Assembly: GCF_900107545.1 (NCBI RefSeq)
Contig: NZ_FNQZ01000002.1
Location: forward strand, 1 to 64,000
DNA length: 64,000 nt
DNA from: Pseudobutyrivibrio sp. ACV-2
GTDB taxonomy: Bacteria > Bacillota > Clostridia > Lachnospirales > Lachnospiraceae
Direction: 5' to 3'
Shown: positions 50,291-59,603 of the stretch, one piece after another
How positions within the stretch are numbered: position 1 is the first letter of the stretch
Layout: every line of letters starts with the position of its first letter
Notes under the pieces: model-generated
What the model was told of the DNA's origin: nothing
Database searches by the model: none
What the model saw: only the letters and a program-made list of their open reading frames with translations
Position numbers and translations under genes: made by a program

Positions 50291-50318
50291 TTCTCTCCGT
50301 CTCCCTATCCCATATATT

Positions 50319-50356
50319 CTGTGAACTTATACAGCCTAATATTCGATCGTTCACAG
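50319..50356 (-). other. 8-bp inverted repeat in the leader of the pyrophosphorylase gene
   Basis: CTGTGAAC (50319-50326) is perfectly complementary to GTTCACAG (50349-50356) across 22 bases. It lies downstream of the candidate -10 (50422-50427), 29 bases before the start codon. It could be an operator or an mRNA hairpin. Confidence 0.4.
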
Positions 50357-50470
50357 TTTATTCACAAGTGTATATATGATACTATCTTTTGCGCAAAAAA
50401 TGTGCATAAAAATGGTACAAAATTATACTGCATAATGGTTATTTGACACACTAACTTCAGCCAGCGTCCT

Positions 50471-51739
50471 TTATACCACACCAAATGATGTTTCGCCAAT
50501 TAATGACTGAGTTACATCACTTATTTCATAGTTATATTTGCAAATAAGATTTACACCATTTTCATCAAGGACCTTCAGATTTTCATTTATATAATTAGTA
50601 GCTGAGGCCAAATCCTCTTTATTACCATCTAGAACAGCATATAAGAAAATTTGTCTCATTCCTGAATTTTCTGGGATAGTATCTCCAACCTTATAATTAG
50701 GATTTAGTGATAATGTATTCAAATTCTCCTTTATCAGGTCAAGTCCACTTATCTCTGAAATTGTGCTAGGATTTACCCATACACAATATGCCTTTGTATT
50801 AGGTATTACAGGGAGATTACCCATAAGCTTTTCCTTTTCTTCAGTAACTCCTATAGCATAATCAATCATACAATTGCATATAAACTCACTACTCATAGTC
50901 TTTGCGCCAGGTAAACGATAGTTCATTTCAATAACAGCAGGCTCGCCATTATCTATAATAAATTGAATACTGCCAACACCTGCCTGACATCCTATTCCTG
51001 AAAAAAGATTTTTCAATGGTTTTTCCAACTTTTCCTTAATTAGAGCCATATAGTTTGTTGGTGTTCCACCAAATAGGAAAGGTCTTCCGCCCTTTTTATC
51101 GCCTAATACATCACCAGACTCGACAAGAATAGGTTCACCATTTACAAAACAGAATAATAATGACACCTCTTCTCCGGCAAAGAACTTCTCAACAACCACC
51201 TTTTTTGCATCTGACTTCTCATAGGCATCTCTGTAGCCAGCAATAAGCTGCTCTTCATCGAAGCAAATATGTAGTCCTATGCTGCTGCATCCATCCACCG
51301 GCTTAACTACTACAGGGTATTCTATTGCAGCCAAATCACTAGCCTTAAGATTAATATCCAATTGAAAATCCTTAGCAACAGGAACGCCATACTTAATACA
51401 TTCTTCCTTAAAAAGCTGTTTGTTATTGACAATTTTCCAAGCTTCATCAGAAGCATAAAATGGGAAGCCAAGTCTCTTGCAAAGCTCTCTGTTAGCAGAC
51501 ATACATACTTCACTGGCACCACACAAAACTGCTGTAATACCAGCTTCTTTTGCCTTTTCTTCAAGCTCATCAATTTCAGTAACACTAATGTCCCAATACT
51601 CGTCTGCCATTTGCTTAACTGGTGAATCTTCAACTGATAAATTATCAGTAACAATGGAGTATATACCTCTCTCCTTAGATAGTCTTAGCAAAGTATCCAC
51701 ATGCAAGTTGTTGCCTAAAAATAAAATCTTGTCCATCAT
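50471..51739 (-). CDS. ATP-grasp ligase-like protein, paralogue 1
   Basis: This 422-residue cytoplasmic enzyme has a PurK-like N-terminal pre-ATP-grasp domain (ILFLGNNLHVDTLL) and an ATP-grasp fold (about 110-310). ATP-grasp motifs include YPVVVKPVDGCSSIGLHI and EMNYRLPGAKTMSSEF, the latter with the metal-binding Glu and Asn. ATP-grasp enzymes join a carboxylate to an amine or similar nucleophile through an acyl phosphate. AAAGGTGA points to ATG 51739 rather than GTG 51745. The next gene upstream is a clear paralogue. The glycan context suggests N-acylation of an amino sugar or addition of an amino acid, which is inference. Confidence 0.8.
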   Translation of the reverse strand: MMDKILFLGNNLHVDTLLRLSKERGIYSIVTDNLSVEDSPVKQMADEYWDISVTEIDELEEKAKEAGITAVLCGASEVCMSANRELCKRLGFPFYASDEAWKIVNNKQLFKEECIKYGVPVAKDFQLDINLKASDLAAIEYPVVVKPVDGCSSIGLHICFDEEQLIAGYRDAYEKSDAKKVVVEKFFAGEEVSLLFCFVNGEPILVESGDVLGDKKGGRPFLFGGTPTNYMALIKEKLEKPLKNLFSGIGCQAGVGSIQFIIDNGEPAVIEMNYRLPGAKTMSSEFICNCMIDYAIGVTEEKEKLMGNLPVIPNTKAYCVWVNPSTISEISGLDLIKENLNTLSLNPNYKVGDTIPENSGMRQIFLYAVLDGNKEDLASATNYINENLKVLDENGVNLICKYNYEISDVTQSLIGETSFGVV

Positions 51740-51800
51740 TCTCACCTTTCACTCATTTAGTATCCCCCTGTTTGTCTCCCCTATTTATAAAAGGCCAATA

Positions 51801-53018
51801 TTAAACTGCGTAACCTTTTTCAAAACGATATCTGCAAAGTAAATCCTCGCCAGTCTCAGAAATAACCTGAATATTATCGTTTACGGATTTAATAAATTCA
51901 TCTGCATGTTTAGGGTCTGTAAAGGCCATAATATAACCAAGAACCTGTCGCATGCCTGTTTCGTCCTCAATCACATCTCCAACCTGTCTAAACTGCTGAA
52001 CACTATACTTTTGTGGCTGTGCTTTAAACTCATCCAAGCCTTTGATTTCTGCAATCTTGCCTGGCTTAAGCCATAATGCATAGCTTGCAAACTGTCCCTT
52101 TTGTCTCTCTGGAGAAATACCACTGTCCTCTCCAAGGGCATTATCAAGCATGGCTGTACAAAGAATTTCTTCCCCTGGGAATTTTCCACCTGGAAGTCTG
52201 TAGTTCATCTCAAGTACTGCTGCTTTTTCACCATCTGTAATTACCTGGATTCCGGCAGTACCAGCCTTTATTTCTAATAAATTAAACAGTTTTTCTATTT
52301 GCTTTTCAAGTCTTTTCTCAAAAATATCCTTGTGCTTAGTAGGAGAGCAACCAAATACGCGTCGAGATGCATCATGCTTACATGCACAATCATCACCTGA
52401 TGCAATAAAGTGTGATTGACCATTTAAAAAGGCATAAATAATTCCAATCTGTTCGCCTGCAACGAACTCCTCAACTACTACCTTTTTGACTTTAGACTTT
52501 TCATATGCATCCTTGTAGCCCTCAATGAGTTCCTGCTCATTATTACAAATGTGAAGTCCCAGACTTGAACAACAATCAGTAGGTTTTACAACTACCGGGT
52601 ACTCTATATTTGCTAAGTCCTCAGCATTAAAATTGATATCTAAATCATAATCTTTAGGAACTGGTAATCCACATTCTATGCAGGCCTGTTTAAATAAAAT
52701 TTTGTCATTTGTGATATTCCATGCTTTCTCATTGGCATAGAATGGAAGATTGAGTCTTTCACATAATTCTTTATTGGCCTTTATACATACCTCTGAAGAA
52801 CCACATAATACAGCTGTTACGTTTTCCTCTTTGCATTTTTCTACGAGGACATCATAATCAAATACACTAATATCCCATGCTTCATCTGCCATAGCCTTAA
52901 CTGGAGATTGCTCAACTGTAAGGTTGTCAGTTACGATAGTGTAAACTCCTCTGGCTTTTGCATATTTAATAAGTTCATCCACGTGGCAGTTGTTGCCTAA
53001 AAATAATAATTTCTTCAT
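51801..53018 (-). CDS. ATP-grasp ligase-like protein, paralogue 2
   Basis: This 405-residue paralogue of the neighbouring ATP-grasp protein shares its N-terminus (LLFLGNNCHVDELI), TIVTDNLTVEQSPVK and the ATP-grasp core YPVVVKPTDCCSSLGLHI. EMNYRLPGGKFPGEE supplies the metal ligands. The two genes are adjacent and clearly arose by tandem duplication followed by marked divergence, so different substrates are likely. The ribosome binding site is weak (TTAGG nine bases before the ATG). Confidence 0.8.
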   Translation of the reverse strand: MKKLLFLGNNCHVDELIKYAKARGVYTIVTDNLTVEQSPVKAMADEAWDISVFDYDVLVEKCKEENVTAVLCGSSEVCIKANKELCERLNLPFYANEKAWNITNDKILFKQACIECGLPVPKDYDLDINFNAEDLANIEYPVVVKPTDCCSSLGLHICNNEQELIEGYKDAYEKSKVKKVVVEEFVAGEQIGIIYAFLNGQSHFIASGDDCACKHDASRRVFGCSPTKHKDIFEKRLEKQIEKLFNLLEIKAGTAGIQVITDGEKAAVLEMNYRLPGGKFPGEEILCTAMLDNALGEDSGISPERQKGQFASYALWLKPGKIAEIKGLDEFKAQPQKYSVQQFRQVGDVIEDETGMRQVLGYIMAFTDPKHADEFIKSVNDNIQVISETGEDLLCRYRFEKGYAV

Positions 53019-53059
53019 AATATAAAACCTAACTAAACTTTCTATAAAACTTTTCCTGG

Positions 53060-54028
53060 TTATCTACCAAGGATTTTATTAATAACTCTTTTTCTCTGTC
53101 TCTTCTTATGTAGGTCTTTTATAAATTTTGTATTGTTTGCATCATTGATGATTTTTCCAAGAATCTCATCATAATCATTTTTGTTAAATTGGCTTGCATT
53201 ATCCTCAAGTTTATTAAGCTCATAATTTCGACGTTCATCAAAATCAAGCTCAAGCCCAACAGCTTCTGCTATTTTTTCCATGATTTTCATACCTTCAAGG
53301 TAATTTATTACATTTTCTTTGCTGTAATAATCATTTTTTGAAGACCATGAACCACTATTTGCATTTAGCACATATCGATATGCTGCGAAATACTCACCCA
53401 TGTTGTACATCTTTCCTACTGAAAGCATGAGTAAAACCTGGCTTCTATCAATCAAAAATCTTGGATCAACATCAATCTTTGTAATTTTTTCCTGAAGCTT
53501 TGCGTATCCCACCTTTCTGTACAGAGATGTAGCAGTCTGTCCAGGTAATAAATAGTCCTGAAATGCCTTTACAGTATATTCTCCGCCTTCTTTCATGAAA
53601 CCGCTATACTGTTCCCTATCTGGCTGACGCACTTCGTTTTCATCAACAATCTGGCAAAGTCCAAAGCAAGCCACATAATCCTGATGAGAATCTAAGAAAT
53701 CCACCTGTTTTTGAAGCTTGTGGTCATCAATCCAATAATCATCACCCTCGATGAAGGCGACATATTCACCAGTTGTGCGCATAACAAGGTCTGCTGTATT
53801 GCCACCCATTCCAAGATTTTTCTCACGAATAAATGGAACAATTATATCTGGATATTTTTCTGCAAATTCTCTAACAACAGCAGCTGTGCCGTCTGTAGAG
53901 CAGTCATCTCCTACCAATGCCTCAAATTCAAAATTTGTCTTTTGATTAACTACACTCTCTAATGTGTGTCTAATGTATTTTTCCTGGTTGTATGTGGCTA
54001 TAACAACGCTTACTTTTTTATTTCCCAT
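53060..54028 (-). CDS. Family 2 glycosyltransferase
   Basis: This 322-residue GT-A enzyme has VSVVIATYNQEKYIRHTLES, LVGDDCSTDGT and the DXD motif FIEGDDYW (about 92-99). The GDDYW variant is common in glycosyltransferases of capsule and O-antigen-like clusters. The C-terminus is basic. It follows the WbqC gene by two bases and precedes the ATP-grasp pair. Confidence 0.88.
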   Translation of the reverse strand: MGNKKVSVVIATYNQEKYIRHTLESVVNQKTNFEFEALVGDDCSTDGTAAVVREFAEKYPDIIVPFIREKNLGMGGNTADLVMRTTGEYVAFIEGDDYWIDDHKLQKQVDFLDSHQDYVACFGLCQIVDENEVRQPDREQYSGFMKEGGEYTVKAFQDYLLPGQTATSLYRKVGYAKLQEKITKIDVDPRFLIDRSQVLLMLSVGKMYNMGEYFAAYRYVLNANSGSWSSKNDYYSKENVINYLEGMKIMEKIAEAVGLELDFDERRNYELNKLEDNASQFNKNDYDEILGKIINDANNTKFIKDLHKKRQRKRVINKILGR

Positions 54029-54030
54029 TT

Positions 54031-54789
54031 TTACTCCTCCGGCACATCGCTTGGAGATTCATAACCATCTACCAATGTGAATGCATTTAGTAATTCTTTT
54101 ATTTGTTCCTCTGAGCAGAACATCATAACGTCTATTATTGATAAGTTTGGAATAAACTCATCACCAAACTGGTGGTAAGATATATCCGAATTAGTCTGTA
54201 CAAACTTTAAACCCATTCCATTTTCTCTGAAGAAATCCTGGAAATATAGTTTTCTTCCACCAATGGCATTATAATATTCATCTGCATTTCTGGCTTTGCA
54301 GATGGCAATTACATAGTGCTCTTTGGCATAGACATTATGAAGTCTTATAGAAGGATCATCTGTAGTGCGAATAATAGGTGTATCTATACCTAAAGCTTTA
54401 GCAGTGCGTCTGATTGCATTTGCTAAAAAGGCCGCAAGATTTTTACCTTCTTCTGTGAGCCCATAATCAAGGACATCTTTGATAAGAGCATACACTCTTT
54501 CAAAATTAGGCGCCTTGGCATATGCACTTTGGATTGTAAGGAGCATTTTGTCAATTTCTGCTTCTGTAAGTCCAACCTCATGTTCATTAATCATTTTGTT
54601 CTGAGACTGCTTAACTACAGGAATTCTAAAATATGATGGAGCGCCATTCATAAGTATAGAATTACGATTAATATAGCCTCCCTTGATGTAGTTCACATCT
54701 TCTGCAAGAACATATTCATCTACCGCATTCATCAGCTGCCAATAACCAATGTATGGGAAAAAATATGGCTGCATAATTCCTAATTTCAT
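54031..54789 (-). CDS. WbqC family protein
   Basis: This 252-residue protein starts LGIMQPYFFPYIGYWQLMNA, the hallmark of the WbqC family. A later motif is YYNAIGGRKLY, before a region ending DISYHQFGDEF. WbqC proteins occur in polysaccharide clusters beside DegT aminotransferases and are thought to modify amino sugars, perhaps by N-acylation. The mechanism is not settled. Here it sits between a DegT aminotransferase and a glycosyltransferase, which fits that association. Confidence 0.88.
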   Translation of the reverse strand: MKLGIMQPYFFPYIGYWQLMNAVDEYVLAEDVNYIKGGYINRNSILMNGAPSYFRIPVVKQSQNKMINEHEVGLTEAEIDKMLLTIQSAYAKAPNFERVYALIKDVLDYGLTEEGKNLAAFLANAIRRTAKALGIDTPIIRTTDDPSIRLHNVYAKEHYVIAICKARNADEYYNAIGGRKLYFQDFFRENGMGLKFVQTNSDISYHQFGDEFIPNLSIIDVMMFCSEEQIKELLNAFTLVDGYESPSDVPEE

Positions 54790-54810
54790 AACATTACCTC
54801 TCGTAATATA

Positions 54811-55926
54811 TTATTTAGTTTTTGCATTGGCTTCGATAATATCACATATCATCTTGACCTGATCGAGCCTTAAATCTGTATAAAGCGGAAGGGTAAGTAC
54901 TTCCTCAGATAGCTTTTTGGCTATAGGTGTTTCTCCCCTGAAACCAGCATCCTTATAGCAATTAAATTCATTGACAATTGGATAAAAATATTTTCTGGAA
55001 TGGACATGATTATACGATAATATTTCAAACAACTCATTTCTGTCCATACCATAGGTTTCTTTGTCTATAAATATTGGGCAATAAGTATAATTAAACTCAT
55101 TGCGAACCTCGTCATAATCAAGGAAGCGGATACCTTTGATATCTGAAAGGCGCTGCCTGTAATACGTAAATAAATCTTTCCTCTTTAAGCGATTTTCCTC
55201 AAAGTGTTTGAGATTACATAATCCCATGGCCGCCTGAAATTCATTCATTTTGGCATTGGCACCGACAAATTCTACATGCTCTTCATCCATGATTCCAAAA
55301 TTGTGAAGCTGATAAACCTTGGTGAGAGTTGCTGTATCATGTACCACTGAAAGGCCGCCCTCTATAGAGTTAAAAGCCTTTGTAGCATGAAAGCTGAACA
55401 TACATGCATCACCATATTTTGCAGAGCTTTTACCATTAAACTTTTCTCCAAAGGCATGGGCTGCATCATATATAACCTTTAGATTATGCTTTTTTGCAAT
55501 TGCTTCGATTTTTTCTACGTCACATGGCATACCATATACATGAACCGGCACAATGGCCGATGTTTTGTCTGTGATTAATGACTCAATTTTGTCTGGATCC
55601 ATAGTGCAGTCACTTTCTCTGATATCACAGAATACCGGAGTTAGGCCATTTCTTACTATTGCATGTGTAGTGGATGCAAATGTAAATGGAGTGGTAATTA
55701 CCTCGCCCTTAAGCTCCATGGCTTGCAATGTCATTTCAAGAGCCATGTGACCATTACACATTGGAAGGACATGCTTTGCAGATAGAAAATCCATCAGCTC
55801 TAGCATAAAAAGTCTTGTGTATTTGCCAACGTTTGTCAGGTTATGGGTTTCCCATATATCCTGAAGATACTTCATGTACTCCTCCATTGGCGGAAGGACC
55901 GGTTTGGTGACGAAAATCTCTTCCAT
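54811..55926 (-). CDS. DegT/DnrJ/EryC1/StrS-family sugar aminotransferase
   Basis: This 371-residue PLP enzyme converts a keto-sugar nucleotide to an amino sugar. The PLP lysine is Lys183 in FSFHATKAFNSIEGG, the cofactor-stacking DAAHAFG segment is at 154-160 and TTPFTFASTTHAI is at 78-90. It closely resembles the viosamine/Fdt-type 3- or 4-aminotransferases, but the regiochemistry cannot be told. No dedicated dehydratase or epimerase for its substrate is in the window. Confidence 0.9.
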   Translation of the reverse strand: MEEIFVTKPVLPPMEEYMKYLQDIWETHNLTNVGKYTRLFMLELMDFLSAKHVLPMCNGHMALEMTLQAMELKGEVITTPFTFASTTHAIVRNGLTPVFCDIRESDCTMDPDKIESLITDKTSAIVPVHVYGMPCDVEKIEAIAKKHNLKVIYDAAHAFGEKFNGKSSAKYGDACMFSFHATKAFNSIEGGLSVVHDTATLTKVYQLHNFGIMDEEHVEFVGANAKMNEFQAAMGLCNLKHFEENRLKRKDLFTYYRQRLSDIKGIRFLDYDEVRNEFNYTYCPIFIDKETYGMDRNELFEILSYNHVHSRKYFYPIVNEFNCYKDAGFRGETPIAKKLSEEVLTLPLYTDLRLDQVKMICDIIEANAKTK

Positions 55927-55937
55927 TATTTATACTC

Positions 55938-57704
55938 CTAAAAATCATTCATAAGCTGAGCGATTTCAGCTTCATTTATAACTGTAACCTTGGTATCGCT
56001 GATTCTATACACTCTGTCACAAGCCGATAATACACTAGGGCGGTGTGTAGTAAGGATACAGGTACGTTTGCTATCTTTTTGCATAATATTGCTTAATACT
56101 TTACGCTCTGTGGCAACGTCGAGAGCTGATGTAGCCTCATCCATAAGAAGGATTGGTGTCTTGCGAAGGATAGCTCTTGCAATGGCAAGTCTCTGATTTT
56201 GACCTTCTGAGAAGCCGATACCACTTTCACCGATGTTGTGGTAGATGCCGTCAGGAAGCTTTTGAACAAAATCGTATGCACAAGACTGCTTCAGGGCATC
56301 TATAATTTCTTCATCTGTTGCGTCTGGTGCGATGAGTCGCATATTTTCCGCGATAGTACCGGAAAGCATTGTGTTGCCCTGTGGAACATAGGCAATGAGT
56401 GGTCTGGTCTCAGGTGAGAGACTGCGTTTTGAAGTAATATCTCCTTCAGCACATGCATATACTTCTCCCTGCTGCACATTAAGAATTCCGAGGAGAATTC
56501 TAAGCATTGTAGTTTTTCCTTCGCCTGAAGGACCTACAAGTGCTATGATTTCGCCAGGATGCGCTTCGAGAGATACCTGGTTGAATATATTTCTGCTGTT
56601 TTTGTAGGCGAAGCTCATATCCTTTACCTGTACAGCAACACCTGTGTTCTTTGCTTTATCCATAAGTGCATTGAACTCTGGTGTAACAATTTGTTCTTCG
56701 TTTGGTATATCAAGTATTTCCTTGACACGTTCTGTCGAAACAGCTATCTGAAGCGATACTGGTATAAGATTTAATAATACTTTTCCAGAGGTCGCTATTC
56801 TAACAGCCATCATAATGACTACTGTCAGTGCTCCAAGTGTCATAACACCTGTGTTTACTCTATAAAATGCCCATGCAATACAAATGATTCCTGAAAAAAT
56901 ACCGCCAAGATATGTAACTCCCCATGATAGTAATGAGAATACATTTGATTTCATATCTGCAGCATATCTTTCCTTTTCAAGAGCTTCTATCCTGCTGTAG
57001 AATTCATCTGCAAGACCAAAAGCCTTAACGGCCTGAATATTATGGAATGATTCCTTATGGTATGAATTTTCTTTACTTTCGATAATTTTGATTTCTGACT
57101 GACATTCGTAGATTTTGTTCATGAATATCTTTGATGAAAACAGAATTATTGGAGCAACTATAATAACTACTACAAGCATACTTGCATCATTAATTATTAT
57201 GACAAAAAGAGAGGCAAGTATCATCAGTGTGCTAGTGATGATTGTAGTTAAAAATCCATTAGCATTTCCAGATATAACCTTAACATCGTTTGTCAAACGT
57301 GTAATTAAATCTCCCGAATGGAAGCGGGTGAGTTCTTCCCAATCAGCTCTGACAATTTTGTCAAATAGCTTTTTAACCAAATGCGATTGCATAGAATTGT
57401 AATTCCATGTAGCAAATCTGTTAGATGCAATACTGATTAATGCATTTAAAATGAAAAGTCCTATATATGTAAGACCCATTACTAGTATTTTTTTTGCATC
57501 ATTTTCTACTGCATAATCAACGATTTTTCCAATTTTGTAGGTAATAATAAACTCTACAATCATGTGGATCATTTCAACACCGATATATGCAACAATTCTG
57601 CCTATATATTCTCTGAAAAAACCATATATCCATCTTAAATCGTGATACAGTCTTCCTATGATACCATCTTTATATGATTTAACCTTATTCTTTATTCTTC
57701 CCAC
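55938..57704 (-). CDS. ABC exporter, fused membrane and ATPase domains (candidate glycan flippase)
   Basis: This 588-residue half-transporter has six transmembrane helices (about 30-310) and a C-terminal ATPase domain. Walker A is GPSGEGKTTM (near 400), Walker B is ILLMDEATSALD and the ABC signature is the degenerate FSEGQ in place of LSGGQ. It would work as a homodimer. The size and the surrounding glycosyltransferases recall PglK/MsbA-type flippases of lipid-linked oligosaccharides. No Wzx-type flippase or Wzy polymerase is seen in the window, so this may be the export step. That is inference, and a peptide exporter is the alternative. Confidence 0.8.
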   Translation of the reverse strand: MGRIKNKVKSYKDGIIGRLYHDLRWIYGFFREYIGRIVAYIGVEMIHMIVEFIITYKIGKIVDYAVENDAKKILVMGLTYIGLFILNALISIASNRFATWNYNSMQSHLVKKLFDKIVRADWEELTRFHSGDLITRLTNDVKVISGNANGFLTTIITSTLMILASLFVIIINDASMLVVVIIVAPIILFSSKIFMNKIYECQSEIKIIESKENSYHKESFHNIQAVKAFGLADEFYSRIEALEKERYAADMKSNVFSLLSWGVTYLGGIFSGIICIAWAFYRVNTGVMTLGALTVVIMMAVRIATSGKVLLNLIPVSLQIAVSTERVKEILDIPNEEQIVTPEFNALMDKAKNTGVAVQVKDMSFAYKNSRNIFNQVSLEAHPGEIIALVGPSGEGKTTMLRILLGILNVQQGEVYACAEGDITSKRSLSPETRPLIAYVPQGNTMLSGTIAENMRLIAPDATDEEIIDALKQSCAYDFVQKLPDGIYHNIGESGIGFSEGQNQRLAIARAILRKTPILLMDEATSALDVATERKVLSNIMQKDSKRTCILTTHRPSVLSACDRVYRISDTKVTVINEAEIAQLMNDF

Positions 57705-57713
57705 AACTAACTC

Positions 57714-59591
57714 CTAACTAGCATCCGCTTTTTGTCTTCTATACCAAGTTGGACTTATAATGACCATCATGTATACTTTCTTTTGATGTCTGTCTAAATA
57801 TTTATAGTTATTTATACATTCAGCTATTAACAGTTTTCTAAATCTGTTTGTCAAATGATAATGTTTGTAATCATTTTTATCATACCTGAGTATAAGAAGT
57901 AGTAGCTCCTCAAACATTGAATAGACAATCAGATGAAGAAACTCTCCATATAATTGTTTTTCGCAACACTTTATCCTATCTAAATGAGCGTCTAAAATAT
58001 CAAAATGTCTCATATCAGCCTGGCATTTTGCCCCCATAATACTATCTGACCTAATCCTGTAATGATAGAGTGGTTTGTCTAACGTACATACCATATCTGA
58101 TGCATCTATTATCCTGTGAATTGCGTACTCATCTTCATGTATTTTCCCAACCGCATAACGAACATTATCAAAAACAGATTTTTTATATAACTTGTTCCAT
58201 GCAACTATCATTAATAAATATTCCGGTGGGAAAATATTGCCAAGTAGTAGCATTGCCTTTGTCTTTGACATCGATTGAGTGCCCATCGTTATATCAGATG
58301 GATTGTCATTTTCCTTTCGGATGCCACATACAACAACGTCGGCATCCTTGGCCTGAGCCTCTTTAAGCATGGCTTCTATGTAGTCAGGTTCCACCCAGTC
58401 GTCCGAGTCTACTACTGCTATGTAGTCACCCTTTGCCTGATCCAAGCCTGTATTTCTAGCTGCTGATAATCCTTGATTTTCCTGCCTGATGTAAGTAAAT
58501 CTCGGATCTTTTTTGGCAAAATTTTGGGCTATTTCTGTTGAACCGTCTTTTGAACCATCGTCTATAAGAAATACTTCTATATTGGAATATGTCTGAACTG
58601 CCAGAGAGTCTAAACATTCCTTCAGATAGTCCTGAACGTTATAGATTGGAACGACTATACTCACAAGTGGATTATCCTTTGGCGTATAGCTGCGTTTTCC
58701 TATATGTTCCATAAGGCCCCTGACCAATTGAGGCTCATTGACATAAGATATCTTCCTTGCAAATAACGCAGTTTCTGTATTTTTTAATTCCGCCAAATCC
58801 GTATATACGAATTCATAAGGATTGCCTCTCTTCCAATCGATTAATCGAAATGACTCACCTGCGATACGACTTTTAAAATCTGAATTGAAAGCCAGCGTCT
58901 GCAGATATATCTCGTCAGGTGCGTCTGTAAATCTATACATATCTAGTATTTGACGTTCATTTGCAACTACATATCTGGCGAAGTCATCTGTTATTGAGCA
59001 CCAGTTGTCACCTTTAACAAACTGAATATCAGGATGCTTTTTTGTTCTGTCTACACCGTGTTCCCGTTGCCTGTCCACCAGCCACCAGTTAAACTGAACC
59101 ATTTTTCTGAGAAAAGCACGTTTTTTCCCTGGGCCATCAAAATAACCTCTGCCTACCCAGCGCATTAGAGGATAATAGTATTTAATTTTGTAGAAAAATC
59201 TATCGTCCTGTTCTCCATTGTGGTGATAATTAATAAACTCAAGATTTTTATCTTCTAAATATTGATGAATATAATCCATAGATTTGATAGGAAAATCTAC
59301 ACCAGATAAAAGATGATAATAGTGATAATGTCCTTGACCAGTTGCCAGTTTAAATAGTTCTAGCTCACATTGAATAAAACTAGTGTGGCCCCAGCGAACA
59401 TTCAACCTGTGTGCAAAATACAGACCTGACTCTTTTACCCAGGAACGGATTTCATCAAAATCTGCATAACTGGTCTTTTTATCTATATGTATGAAAATGT
59501 CATTTCTCTTATCATCTAAGGTGAATAAAAGATATTTAAGTGACTCAAAATCATTATGAGCCATTATTAGAAATGCATGTTTCTTTTCCAC
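57714..59591 (-). CDS. Two-domain glycosyltransferase: GT14 (core-2/I-branching) fused to GT2
   Basis: This 625-residue protein joins two glycosyltransferases. Residues about 1-290 match the GT14 branching beta-1,6-GlcNAc/xylosyltransferase family (FLIMAHNDFESLKYLL, HIDKKT, LSGVDFPIKS, KGDNWCSI). Residues about 310-625 form a GT2 domain (VSIVVPIYNVQDYLKECLDS, LIDDGSKDGS, VVDSDDWVEPDY). Such a fusion would add two successive sugars to one acceptor. The frame is continuous, with a normal start and upstream ribosome binding site, so it is not an assembly fusion of two genes. Confidence 0.88.
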   Translation of the reverse strand: MEKKHAFLIMAHNDFESLKYLLFTLDDKRNDIFIHIDKKTSYADFDEIRSWVKESGLYFAHRLNVRWGHTSFIQCELELFKLATGQGHYHYYHLLSGVDFPIKSMDYIHQYLEDKNLEFINYHHNGEQDDRFFYKIKYYYPLMRWVGRGYFDGPGKKRAFLRKMVQFNWWLVDRQREHGVDRTKKHPDIQFVKGDNWCSITDDFARYVVANERQILDMYRFTDAPDEIYLQTLAFNSDFKSRIAGESFRLIDWKRGNPYEFVYTDLAELKNTETALFARKISYVNEPQLVRGLMEHIGKRSYTPKDNPLVSIVVPIYNVQDYLKECLDSLAVQTYSNIEVFLIDDGSKDGSTEIAQNFAKKDPRFTYIRQENQGLSAARNTGLDQAKGDYIAVVDSDDWVEPDYIEAMLKEAQAKDADVVVCGIRKENDNPSDITMGTQSMSKTKAMLLLGNIFPPEYLLMIVAWNKLYKKSVFDNVRYAVGKIHEDEYAIHRIIDASDMVCTLDKPLYHYRIRSDSIMGAKCQADMRHFDILDAHLDRIKCCEKQLYGEFLHLIVYSMFEELLLLILRYDKNDYKHYHLTNRFRKLLIAECINNYKYLDRHQKKVYMMVIISPTWYRRQKADAS

Positions 59592-59603
59592 AAAAATCTC
59601 CCT

